From positions 1 through 36,521 of the forward strand of contig JANXVU010000037.1 in NCBI GenBank assembly GCA_025351485.1: a stretch of 36,521 bases of DNA. The letters are read 5' to 3'. Position 1 is the stretch's first letter, and each line of letters starts with the position of its first letter. The DNA comes from Candidatus Eiseniibacteriota bacterium. GTDB taxonomy: Bacteria > Eisenbacteria > RBG-16-71-46 > JACRLI01. The translations under genes and the position numbers were made by a program. Under the pieces are notes generated by a model. That model saw only the letters and a program-made list of their open reading frames with translations. It was not told where the DNA came from and searched no databases. Shown in pieces: positions 1-7,700 of this stretch.

Positions 1-99
1 ACAGACCCCTTCAAGCTGGCAATAACAATCCAGAAGAAGCTCAACCGAGTCTGGGCCCTGAACAAACGCTCCGACCGGGTTACTTCTCAAATGGCTTGA
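1..99 (+). pseudogene. C-terminal end of a transposase-like reading frame (cut by window edge)
   Basis: The frame starting at base 1 is open for 32 codons and stops at 97-99. The translated tail is basic and amphipathic and includes the stretch FKLAITIQKKLNRVWAL. That style of ending is seen in DDE/integrase-core transposases, whose last helix often reads like PF-LA-I--KL--I--LA. The stop codon lies inside the first copy of a 24-bp repeat that recurs at 112-136, as expected where a transposase gene runs up to the terminal repeat of its insertion sequence. The rest of the gene is outside the window, so it is unknown whether it is intact. The identification rests on a short tail and its position and is tentative. 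Confidence 0.4.
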
Positions 100-136
100 C
101 GATAGGCACAAGGGTTACCTTTTCAAATGGCTCGAC
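77..136. repeat. Tandem pair of a 24-25 bp sequence, probable insertion-sequence end
   Basis: Copy 1 (77-100) and copy 2 (112-136) both begin GGGTTAC, share TCAAATGGCT and end in GAC. They differ at about two bases and one indel and are separated by 11 bp. Copy 1 contains the stop codon of the upstream transposase-like frame. Copy 2 would be the outer end of the element. No matching inverted copy exists in the window because the other end is off the left edge. Confidence 0.5.
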
Positions 137-215
137 ACGGGTGGGACCGGGGAGGGGCGCAGGGTAGACGCCCCGTCCGCCCGACGGGCCCGCGCGTGTG
201 ATACTCTGGCCGGCG

Positions 216-2666
216 ATGAAGAACCGTTCCGCACTGCCCGCCGCGCCGGATCACGCGCCGTTCCGCCTAGGAGCGGCGTTGGTGCTGTTTGCCGCCGCCG
301 TCGGGGTGTCCTCGGTGCTGGGCGGCCTGCCATGGCTGGCCTGGCTCCGGCTCGCTCTTTCGGTTTCGATCCTGTACCTGCTGTTTCGGTCGCGCCGTCG
401 TCCGGTGGGCCGGGTTGCCACCATCCTTGGAGCGCTGGCGCTGATGGGGGCCGCGGCGGCAGCCGCGGGCAAGGAGGGGGGGCTCGCTCCCGCGATATCC
501 GCCCTGTTCGTGCTCTGCTGGTGGGTGCGCCGCTCCTACATCCCCTGGGTGACCGAACAACCCTCGTGGTCGCTCGTCGCGCTGGGCGTTCTTGGCGGGG
601 CCGCGCCTTTCCTGGCCTACGCCATGGGCGCGCAGGGATACCTGAGGGTCGAGTCGCTTCCGCCACTCCCGCGGTTCTTCGACATCGGTTCGTTCGCGGC
701 GGCCACCTCGGCTTTCTTCATGGCCGCATTCAGCGCCTGGGGCGAGCTCATCCATCGGACCATTCGCCGGTCCTCGATCCGCACCAAGCTGGTGCTTTCG
801 TTCGGGCTCTTCGCCGTGACTCCGGCGGTGCTGGTGGCGGTGTTCCTGGGCCTGGCCAGCTGGCTCCATGCCGGCGACCGGGTGTGCCTGCAGCTTGCGC
901 GCGAGATCCAGCTGAGTTCCCGGGCGGCTCCGTTCATGCGCGCGCTGCGCGCGGAGCCGATGGCCTCGCCCGCCGGGCTCGCCGCGCGTCTTGAACGCTC
1001 CCGCGACTACTTCCGAAGCCAGGGGTTGAGCGCCGTGGCGCTCGCGGGGGGCCGCGCGGACTGGAGGATCCTCGCGAGTGAAGGCAGGCCGGACTCGCTG
1101 TTCGTGCCCGCTTCCTCGGTCGTGGACGACAGCGCCCAAGCGGTGGGCGGGCTGGTGCTGCGTGCGGAAAGGTTCTACTGGGCTGAATTGGCGATCTGGC
1201 CGACCGGCAGGGACTCGCTGGCCCTGGTGACGTATCAACCCGTCGACACGTCCGTCACCAACGATTTTTCCAGGGCCACCGGCGTCGACTTCCTGATGTT
1301 TTCCAACGCCTCGATCCATCGCACCCGGACCGGCGTGACCTACACCACCCGGGGCGTGCAGGTCGCCCAGGTCGGCGAGAAACCCGCTCCGGGAGGGGTG
1401 CACGTTTCGATCACCGAGGATTCGGACACCTCCCGGGCTGCCGGCGCTGCGGCGGCATCGCGCGGCGACTCTTCGGGAATCCAGGAGCTGACCACGCTGG
1501 GGGGAGGCCGGTACGCCGGCAGGAAGCTCGACAAGTCCATCCAGGGATCCCCGGGATTGATCGACTGCCGGGTATGGAACGGCAAGGTCTGGCGCTCGGC
1601 GAGCGCGGTGGTGCTCGTCCGCATCGGGCTCCTGGATGCGCTGGGTCTGCAGCCCGACAAGCGCTACCCGCTGGCGCTGGGCGTGCGCCTCACTCTGCTG
1701 GTCATCGCGGTCCTGTTCCTGATCGTCGAAATCGTCTCTCTGGTGTTCGGCTCCCGGGTCGCCGGGTTCATCACGCGGGGCGTGACCAATCTTCGGCAGG
1801 CCGCCAATGCGATCGGGCAGGGCAACTTTGACGTGCACGTGACGGTGCCGTCCGAGGACGAGTTCGGAGAACTGGCCTCGACCTTCAACAAGATGACCAA
1901 CGGGCTCCGGCTGGGCCGCGAGGCGGTGATCGAGCGCGAACACCTCAAGCGCGAGTTGGACCTGGCCCGCAAGATCCAGATTCGGCTGCTTCCCTCCGGC
2001 CCGCCGGTGATCCCGCGGATCGACATCGCCGCTGCCAATGCCATGAGCCAGCAGGTGGGCGGGGACTACTACGACTACATCGCCATGGCGGGCGGGCGCG
2101 TGGGGCTGTGCATCGCGGACGTTTCCGGGCACGGCGTATCCGCGGCGATTCTCATGAGCAGCGTCAAGGCGGCCTTTGTCTCGTGCGCCTCGGTGGGCTC
2201 CGATCCCGGCGACATCACCGGGCGGGTGAACCGGTTGCTGGAGATGAGTATCGACCCGGGCAAGTTCGTCACCGGGTTCTTTGCGACGCTCGATCCGGTC
2301 ACGTTGCGCATGCAGTACGTGAATGCCGGACATCCCGCGCCCATGGTGCTGCGCGCCAACGGCGCCCTTGCGCGGCTCGACGTGGGCGGGCTGATCCTTG
2401 GAATCGATTCCACCGCGCTCTTCGAGGAGGGCCAGGTTGATCTGGCGCAAGGCGACGTGGTGATGTTCTTCACCGATGGCGTGACCGAGGCGCAGGGTGA
2501 GGACGACGAGCTCTACGGCGACGAGCGCATCGAGGCGCTGCTGCGCCGGGACCGCGACCTGCCGGCCGAACAAATACTGCAGAAGCTGGTCGAGGAAGTA
2601 AAAGTGTTCGAGGGGGAGAGGGGCCCGAGCGACGACCTGACCGCGATGGTGATGCGGGTGGTCTAG
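216..2666 (+). CDS. Membrane-bound SpoIIE/RsbU-type PP2C serine phosphatase with HAMP domain
   Basis: This is a predicted signalling phosphatase of about 816 residues. The N-terminal part (to about residue 215) is rich in hydrophobic segments. A roughly 270-residue probably extracytoplasmic region follows, then another membrane segment near 488-512 and a HAMP-type linker to about 565 (NLRQAANAIGQGNFDV, then EDEFGELASTFNKM). The C-terminal SpoIIE-type PP2C domain has its metal-binding signatures: GGDYYDY near 615, DVSGHG near 635, NAGHP, FFTDGVTEAQ and GPSDDLTAM close to the end. Such enzymes dephosphorylate STAS anti-sigma antagonists or act in similar partner-switching circuits. A STAS-like gene lies 1.5 kb downstream on the other strand. 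ATG 216 is preferred; a GTG at 198 adds six residues. There is no Shine-Dalgarno, but a GATACT box at 200-205 could give a very short leader. Confidence 0.9.
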   Translation: MKNRSALPAAPDHAPFRLGAALVLFAAAVGVSSVLGGLPWLAWLRLALSVSILYLLFRSRRRPVGRVATILGALALMGAAAAAAGKEGGLAPAISALFVLCWWVRRSYIPWVTEQPSWSLVALGVLGGAAPFLAYAMGAQGYLRVESLPPLPRFFDIGSFAAATSAFFMAAFSAWGELIHRTIRRSSIRTKLVLSFGLFAVTPAVLVAVFLGLASWLHAGDRVCLQLAREIQLSSRAAPFMRALRAEPMASPAGLAARLERSRDYFRSQGLSAVALAGGRADWRILASEGRPDSLFVPASSVVDDSAQAVGGLVLRAERFYWAELAIWPTGRDSLALVTYQPVDTSVTNDFSRATGVDFLMFSNASIHRTRTGVTYTTRGVQVAQVGEKPAPGGVHVSITEDSDTSRAAGAAAASRGDSSGIQELTTLGGGRYAGRKLDKSIQGSPGLIDCRVWNGKVWRSASAVVLVRIGLLDALGLQPDKRYPLALGVRLTLLVIAVLFLIVEIVSLVFGSRVAGFITRGVTNLRQAANAIGQGNFDVHVTVPSEDEFGELASTFNKMTNGLRLGREAVIEREHLKRELDLARKIQIRLLPSGPPVIPRIDIAAANAMSQQVGGDYYDYIAMAGGRVGLCIADVSGHGVSAAILMSSVKAAFVSCASVGSDPGDITGRVNRLLEMSIDPGKFVTGFFATLDPVTLRMQYVNAGHPAPMVLRANGALARLDVGGLILGIDSTALFEEGQVDLAQGDVVMFFTDGVTEAQGEDDELYGDERIEALLRRDRDLPAEQILQKLVEEVKVFEGERGPSDDLTAMVMRVV

Positions 2667-2693
2667 CCTCCCGGCTCCTCCGAGCGGAATAAA

Positions 2694-2724
2694 AGAGGGG
2701 CGCCCAATGGACGCCCCTCTCGGT
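2694..2724. terminator. Bidirectional Rho-independent terminator between convergent genes
   Basis: A 9-bp perfect stem (AGAGGGGCG / CGCCCCTCT) has a 9-base loop. It is preceded by AATAAA on the + strand, giving a TTTTATT tract for minus-strand transcripts, and followed by CGGTTCTT for plus-strand transcripts. It lies between the phosphatase stop (2666) and the stop of the minus-strand SRPBCC gene (2759) and can serve both. Confidence 0.8.
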
Positions 2725-2758
2725 TCTTGATTGGCTTGCCGCCTCGAGGCGGCGGGCG

Positions 2759-3799
2759 CTACTTCTTCTTCGCCTTCGCCTTCTTGCGGGCGGGCTTCCG
2801 GACGGCCTTCCTCACCGCTTTCCGGGCGGCCTTCCTGGCGGTCTTCCCGGCCGGTTTCCTGGGCGCGGCCTTCTTCTTTGGCGCGGCTTTCTTCTTTGCC
2901 GCCACCTTCTTCTTGACCGCCTTCTTCAACGGCTTCCTGGCGACCTTTTTCGTGGCCTTCTTGGCGAGCTTCTTGGCGGGCTTCTTCGGAGCCGCCTTCT
3001 TCTTCGGCGCGGCTTTCTTCTTTGCTGCCTTCGGGGTCACCGGCCTGGCGGCGGCCTTGGCGGGCTGCTTTCCGGCGGCCGGCCTGGGCGAGGCCTTCGG
3101 CGCCGGGCGGGGCGCCACTTCGTCCACTTCAATTTCCTCTTCCTCCACCTCCAGCAACGCCGAGATCTCCTTGCCGCTCACGACCGGAGGGGCCGGCGCG
3201 GGGCGCGCGGGAGCCGAAGTCGTCCGGCGTGTGAAGCCGCCTTCACGGCGCTCGTGCCGCGAGCTGGAACCCAGGACATCGTAGTAGTCCAGGCCGATGT
3301 CCATCTCCATGTCGTCGTCGTCTTCGCCGTGAAGCTCGCGCATCTCTTCCGCGGACTCCTCCAGCATGTGCTTGAGCGCTTCGAGCACGTCCGACCAGGC
3401 GATCTCGTGCCAGGAGCGGGCCTCCGCCCAATCCTCGCCGGCGCCCCATCCGGAGTGCGTCAACTGCAGCCGGGTGCCGTCGCCCTCAAGGAAGAACTGG
3501 ACCGTGACATGGGTTCTTGGCTCAGGCTGGTTCATGAAGGAGGCGAAATCGCCGGGACCCTTCCACTCGAATCCCAGCTTTTCGTGGGGGATGATCTCGA
3601 GGATTTTGCAGCCGCGGGTGCGGTCTCGGCCCTGGGACGCGGGCTCGAAGGAAAGCTCGAACGCGCCACCCACCCACGGCTCAATGTGGGCCGACGGCGT
3701 GAACCACTGGGTGATGCGCTCTTCATCGATCCAGGCCTGCCAAGCTTCGGCGACAGGCGCCTCGATCCAGATCTTCTGTTCCAGGGAGTCGCTGGACAT
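2759..3799 (-). CDS. SRPBCC (AHSA1-like) domain protein with histone H1-like lysine/alanine tail
   Basis: A 346-residue fusion of three compositionally distinct parts. Residues about 5-148 form an SRPBCC/AHSA1 (activator of Hsp90 ATPase-like) fold: the IWIEAPVAEAWQAWID start, WFTP, GGAFELSFEP, and a C-terminal helix with W135 and ALKHMLEE. Residues about 148-230 are a low-complexity linker with two acidic runs (EDDDDMEMD; EVEEEEIEVDE) around a basic, proline-rich segment. Residues about 235-346 are almost only K, A, P and R in AAPKKK/AAKKK-type repeats, as in histone H1 C-termini and bacterial H1-like proteins. The tail should bind DNA, RNA or polyanions; the front domain should bind a hydrophobic ligand or protein. 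The start is supported by AAGGAG seven bases upstream of ATG 3799. The cellular role is unknown. The acidic stretches could mask the basic tail. Confidence 0.85.
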   Translation of the reverse strand: MSSDSLEQKIWIEAPVAEAWQAWIDEERITQWFTPSAHIEPWVGGAFELSFEPASQGRDRTRGCKILEIIPHEKLGFEWKGPGDFASFMNQPEPRTHVTVQFFLEGDGTRLQLTHSGWGAGEDWAEARSWHEIAWSDVLEALKHMLEESAEEMRELHGEDDDDMEMDIGLDYYDVLGSSSRHERREGGFTRRTTSAPARPAPAPPVVSGKEISALLEVEEEEIEVDEVAPRPAPKASPRPAAGKQPAKAAARPVTPKAAKKKAAPKKKAAPKKPAKKLAKKATKKVARKPLKKAVKKKVAAKKKAAPKKKAAPRKPAGKTARKAARKAVRKAVRKPARKKAKAKKK

Positions 3800-3911
3800 T
3801 CAAGTCTCCTTGGTGCTGCGCTCCTAGCCGCCCGGGACCGGGCACCCTCACGCCCAATGCCCAATGGTGTAGCACAAACACCTTGCAGCGGGAAACACCG
3901 GTGGAGCTTTC

Positions 3912-3978
3912 AAACAAAAAAAACACCGCCCGCTCCCCGGCGGGGATCCCTGGGATCCCGGCGGAGAAGCGGGCGGTG
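3912..3978 (-). terminator. Strong Rho-independent terminator, minus strand
   Basis: On the minus strand an 11-bp outer stem (CACCGCCCGCT / AGCGGGCGGTG, bases 3924-3934 and 3968-3978) encloses an inner GGGATCC / GGATCCC stem. It is followed directly by eight U residues, then GUUUG. The hairpin is about 55 nt long. It ends transcription that comes from the STAS-like gene (stop at 4162), leaving a 3' region of about 180-250 nt. Confidence 0.78.
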
Positions 3979-4160
3979 CTGGAAAAGCATGGTGGGAGGA
4001 GCCGCGGCCGACCGCCCCCGCGTAGGCGCAAGCTCCATCCCACCAATGTGTTGCGCGGCTCGAAGAAAATCCAAAGCCGGTCCTCGGAAAGATCCGGCGA
4101 GTTCGTTAGGCGACAACCGCCCCCGCGTCAGTCACCTCCGGTGCCTCGCCGGAAAAAGAG
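3979..4160 (-). ncRNA. Candidate structured RNA or structured 3' UTR downstream of the STAS-like gene
   Basis: Read on the minus strand, this non-coding stretch contains GCCTC/GAGGC just after the STAS stop, CACC-gga-GGTG, GCCGG/CCGGC around 4077-4099, and a 12-bp stem with one bulge at 3991-4044 (GGTGGGA, GGAGC / GCTCC, TCCCACC). A 13-base word (ACGCGGGGGCGGT in transcript sense) occurs exactly twice, 105 bp apart (4011-4023 and 4116-4128), each time in or next to a hairpin. The region ends in a strong terminator. No known riboswitch, SRP, 6S, tmRNA or RNase P signature was recognised. It could be a 3'-derived small RNA or a stabilising UTR. The helices were drawn by eye only. Confidence 0.4.
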
Positions 4161-4161
4161 G

Positions 4162-4488
4162 CTAGGGATCCCGGCAGGTCACGGGCGGAGCGGCGGGAGG
4201 CGCGTGGGCCGCGCCGCTCTTTGAATCGATCATTCGAAGGCCTTCCAGCCAGCGGTCCAGATAACGGGGCGCCCTGGAAATTACGAAGCGGTCCCGATCC
4301 CGCGCCAGGTACTCCAGCGTCGGTTGGTCGATCGAGTGCAGCGACTCCAGATCCAGGGAAATCTGCCTGTGACCGGTCAGAGCCATCTTCAGCACTCGCA
4401 CGAGTTCGACCCCGAAGGGTCCGACAGCGAGGCCTTCAACCCTGTAAACGGCGGCTCCATCGGGTTGGGAAGTCGAGATGCGAATCAT
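4162..4488 (-). CDS. Small STAS-like domain protein (anti-sigma-antagonist fold)
   Basis: A 108-residue protein. The pattern is that of a STAS domain: a first strand (AVYRVEGLAVGP), a helix (GVELVRVLKMAL), then G-RQISLDLESLHSIDQPTLEYLA, followed by a strand and helix (RFVISRAPRYLDRWLEGL). In classical SpoIIAA proteins the DLS-V--IDS-G core carries the phosphorylated serine. Here the corresponding piece reads SIDQPTLEYL, so the usual Asp-Ser pair is absent and a nearby Thr is the only hydroxyl candidate. The last 20 residues are low complexity. GGAG lies six bases before ATG 4488. A sigma-54-type promoter is about 30 bases upstream, so control by the activator encoded next door is likely. The family call comes from pattern recognition and is moderately sure. 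Confidence 0.65.
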   Translation of the reverse strand: MIRISTSQPDGAAVYRVEGLAVGPFGVELVRVLKMALTGHRQISLDLESLHSIDQPTLEYLARDRDRFVISRAPRYLDRWLEGLRMIDSKSGAAHAPPAAPPVTCRDP

Positions 4489-4517
4489 AGGTGGCTCCGG
4501 CCCATGCAGCTGGTTTC

Positions 4518-4533
4518 AGCACGATGCATACCA
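4518..4533 (-). promoter_or_regulatory. Putative sigma-54 (-24/-12) promoter of the STAS-like gene
   Basis: On the minus strand the sequence reads TTGG-TATG-CATC-GTGCT. The invariant GG and GC are exactly ten bases apart and the flanks are close to the YTGGCACG-N4-TTGCW consensus. The predicted start near 4507 gives a leader of about 19 nt with GGAG correctly placed before ATG 4488. A gene for a sigma-54 activator ends about 220 bp upstream. Confidence 0.5.
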
Positions 4534-4577
4534 AGGTGGCGGGCAACCGACGGTAAATTGGCAAGGCCATGAAAAAT

Positions 4578-4686
4578 AGCGGCTTATAGCGATCATTCCG
4601 AGCTCGTGATGCCTTCGATATCACCTAAAAATGGCGACATATAGCCTTATGACGAATTAGAGTCATCTCAGAGGCGATATATCGTC
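4578..4686. promoter_or_regulatory. Three related dyads, candidate enhancer (UAS) sites for the adjacent sigma-54 activator
   Basis: AGCGGCTTATAGCG (4578-4591), GGCGACATATAGCC (4633-4646) and GGCGATATATCGTC (4673-4686) share 10-11 of 14 positions pairwise. The last is a near-perfect palindrome around CGATATATCG. Their distances from the predicted sigma-54 start are about 70-180 bp, the normal range for activator binding. Confidence 0.4.
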
Positions 4687-4740
4687 ACTCCAACGTGGTA
4701 CTTGAAACTCATAGGAGATGCGAATTCATGTGCCAGGCGG

Positions 4741-7700
4741 CTACTGCAGATATTCCAACTTCCCGATCCGGAGCTTTCGCATCTTGGAATTCAGGGTGGT
4801 GCGCTTCAGGCCCAGGATCTCGGCCGCCCCGCCGCTCCCCGCGATCCGGCCGCCGGATCGGCGGAGTGCGGCCACGATGGCCCGGCGCTCCGCGTCGGTG
4901 AACGTGGAGGTGGATTCCAGCGGAGGCATAGGCGCCGTGCCGGCCTCGGCGTGGTGATTCCCGGCGGGAAGAGTCCCCAGGTCCACCACCAGGTCCTCCC
5001 CTTCACACAGGATCACGGCGCGACTGATCACGCTTTGCAGTTCGCGCACGTTGCCCGGCCAGTCGTACGCCAGCATGGCCGCCTCGCTGCCGGGGTCGAT
5101 CCGGGTGATGTTCTTGCCCATCTTGCGGGCCTGCTGCTGCAGGAAGTAATAGATCAGGATCCCGATGTCTTCGCGGCGCTCACGGAGCGGCGGAATCGTG
5201 ATCGGGAATACATTCAATCGAAAGAACAGGTCCGCCCGGAACCGCCCATCGCGGACTGCCTTTTCGAGATTTCGATTGGTGGAAGCGATCACCCGGGCAT
5301 CCGTCCTGAGCGTAACACTGCTGCCCACGCGCTCGAACTCCCCGGACTGGAGCACCCGCAGAAGCTTGGCCTGCACTTCCCCCGAGAGCTCCCCGATCTC
5401 GTCCAGCAGCAGCGTGCCGCCGCGGGCCACTTCGAAGCGGCCCAGCCGCTGCTCCACCGCGCCGGTGAACGCGCCCTTGACGTGGCCGAAGAGCTCGCTG
5501 CTGATCAAGGCCTCGGGCAGCGCGGCGCAATTCACGCGGATGAACGGTTGGCCGGCCCGCGAGCTCAGGCGGTGCAGGGCCTCGGCCACCAACTCCTTGC
5601 CGGTGCCGCTTTCTCCCTGGATGAGCACCACCGAATCGGCGTCCGCCACTTTCTTGACCAGTTCTCGCACCCGCGCCAGTCCCAGGCTTGCCCCCACCAG
5701 TTCGGCGAACGCGCCGGTGCCCGAGAGTTCCTCCTTGAGGTAGCGGTTTTCCTGCGCCAGCCGCCGCTCGCGCGCCTGGATCTGCATGAAGCCCCTGGCC
5801 GCCTCCAGCGCGAGCCCAAACTGCTGCGCGACGCGCGAAAGGGTATCCACGTCGGTCCCCAGGAAGGCGTCCTCCCGGGCGGAAGCCAGCCAGCACAGGC
5901 CCACCCGCCGCGAATGCACCATCAGCGGGACCAGCACCATGGTTCGGAAGCCCAGTTCGTGGAGCCGCCCCACCAGGGGATTCCACGCGGTGGTGGTGGA
6001 CATGCGGCGCGATTCTCCGGATTCCATCATTTCGGAGATCGGCGGCACGTCGGCCGGGGTGGGCCGCCAGCAATCCTCTTCGGTCAGGCTCCGAAGGTTG
6101 GTGGCCACCGGGTGCAGCAAAGCGCCCTCCATTTCGAACACCGCGGCCATGTCGGACCGGTCGAAGTGGATCAGCTTTTCCAGCGCCGGCAGGATTTCCT
6201 GAAGGATTTCCTGGGGATTGCGGTGAAGCGTCATGGCGTTGGCCAACTCCAGCAGGGTGCGTTCACGCTCGGCCAGTCTCAGGTTCTGCGCGTGGGCATG
6301 GGCGTTTTCCAGGGCCAGGGCGAACTGCTGCGCGGCCCTCGCCGCCAGGGCAAGGTCGTTGGCGGTCAGCCCCGCCGGATCGCGCGAGGCGATGAATATC
6401 ACCGCCAGCACCCGGTCCCGGCCCGGCACCGGGACGCAGGCGACGGTCTTGAGGCCCAGTTCCACCAGGCGTTGCTTGCGGGCCGTGTCGGGCATTTCGC
6501 CGGCGGTCATCCGCATCGGGCGCCCCGTCTCGATCGCCGCCCGCCCGCCCGAATCCTTCCAGCGCAGCGACAGGATCGTGCCGGGGTGCTCGGCCGGCGG
6601 GGCGGTCGTCGCCAGGGGGTGCATCCACTCGCCCTCCAGCTCGAACAGGGTGGTGCGGTCGAATTCAATCAGGCGCTGCAGGGCGGCCATCATGGTGGAA
6701 AAGAGCTCGCCGGGATCGCGGTGCTGCGAAAACGTGTTGGTGATGTCCAGCAGGTCGCGCTCGCGCTGGGCCACTCGCTGCACTTCGGCAAAGGAGCGGG
6801 CGCTCTGGATGGCCAGGCCGAACTGCCTCACGGCGCGTTCCAGCAGCTCCAGTTCGGAAGCCGGAAACGCATCCGCCTGCCTGGACACCAGGCCCAGCGC
6901 GCCCAGGGTCTGGCCGCGCAGCAGGATGGGCATGACCAGCAGGCTGCCGTATCCCTGCGCCAGCACCCAGGCCGCGCCACCCTCGGCCTGCGACCCCTGG
7001 CGGTAGACCGCCGCCCGGCCCGTGCGCAGCGCCTCGGCGACGAATGTCTCGGTGGGAACCCGCCTCTGGAACAGAACCACACGCGCCTCGGGGGGGGCAT
7101 TTGTGGCCAGCGGGGCCAGCCAGCCTTCCTCCAGCTCGAACACCATGGCCCAGTCGAAACGCGTGAGACGCTTGAGCGCCATGACCATGGACTCGAACAC
7201 TTCCCGCGGATCGAGTTGCCCCGTCAGGGCGTTGCTGAGGTCCTGGAGGTCGCGTTCGCGCCCCACCAGCCGCTGCACCTCGGCGGCGGTCCGGCTGCGC
7301 TCGATCGATAGCCCAAGTTGCTGCGCGGCCCGGGAGAGCAGATCCAGGTCCTGGTCGTTGTAGATGTGCGGGTCGCGCGAGGCCAGGGTCAGCACGGCGT
7401 GGACCTGGTCACGGATCAGGATGGGAGCGGCCATGAAGCTCTGGAGGCCGGCCTCGAACATTCCCCCGGACGGGGCGGGTTCGGTGGGCGACGCCTGCGC
7501 CCGCATCGGCTCCCGGCGCCGCACCACTCGTTCCAACTGGGAGCCGCGCCATGGGAAGGGATGGGGCAGGGTCGAGAGCAGGTGATCGGAAGCGCGCAGG
7601 TTGGAGGGGTGGAACTCATCGCCCTGGACGTCGAGGATCATGGCGCGGTCAAAGGAGACGATCGAGTTCAGGGACGCGGTGATGCTCTCGAACACCTGGC

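Larger units (their letters stand above)
3800..4161. other. Long intergenic stretch with no gene: SRPBCC leader plus structured 3' region of the STAS transcript
   Basis: No credible coding frame is present on either strand. Bases 3800-3910 form the leader and promoter side of the minus-strand SRPBCC gene. Bases 3912-4160 hold several hairpins and a 13-base direct repeat, ending in a strong minus-strand terminator; these are described separately. Confidence 0.6.
4489..4740. other. AT-rich regulatory intergenic region upstream of the STAS-like gene
   Basis: This 252-bp stretch between the sigma-54 activator's stop and the STAS-like gene is clearly more AT-rich than its surroundings and has no gene. 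It contains the sigma-54-type promoter (4518-4533), three related dyad sites (4578-4591, 4633-4646, 4673-4686) and a separate dyad ATGAC-N8-GTCAT at 4649-4666. Confidence 0.6.

Noticed and set aside
2760-3284. Phe/Ala-rich open frame on the plus strand opposite the lysine-rich tail, which could be mistaken for a membrane protein
   Set aside because: Complement of Lys/Ala codons (AAG, GCC) automatically gives F, L and A codons. The minus frame has a Shine-Dalgarno and a domain.
3991-4044. 7-bp acceptor-like stem GGTGGGA/TCCCACC followed by A on the minus strand, looking like a tRNA
   Set aside because: Only 54 nt between the stem ends, no T-loop GGTTCRA sequence and no anticodon arm. Treated as a hairpin of the structured 3' region.
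267-7311. Very long open frames antisense to the phosphatase (267-2573, minus) and to the sigma-54 activator (4702-7311, plus)
   Set aside because: Products are rich in H, Q, G, R and A without domains, as expected for antisense frames in high-GC genes. The opposite strand carries unmistakable domain motifs.
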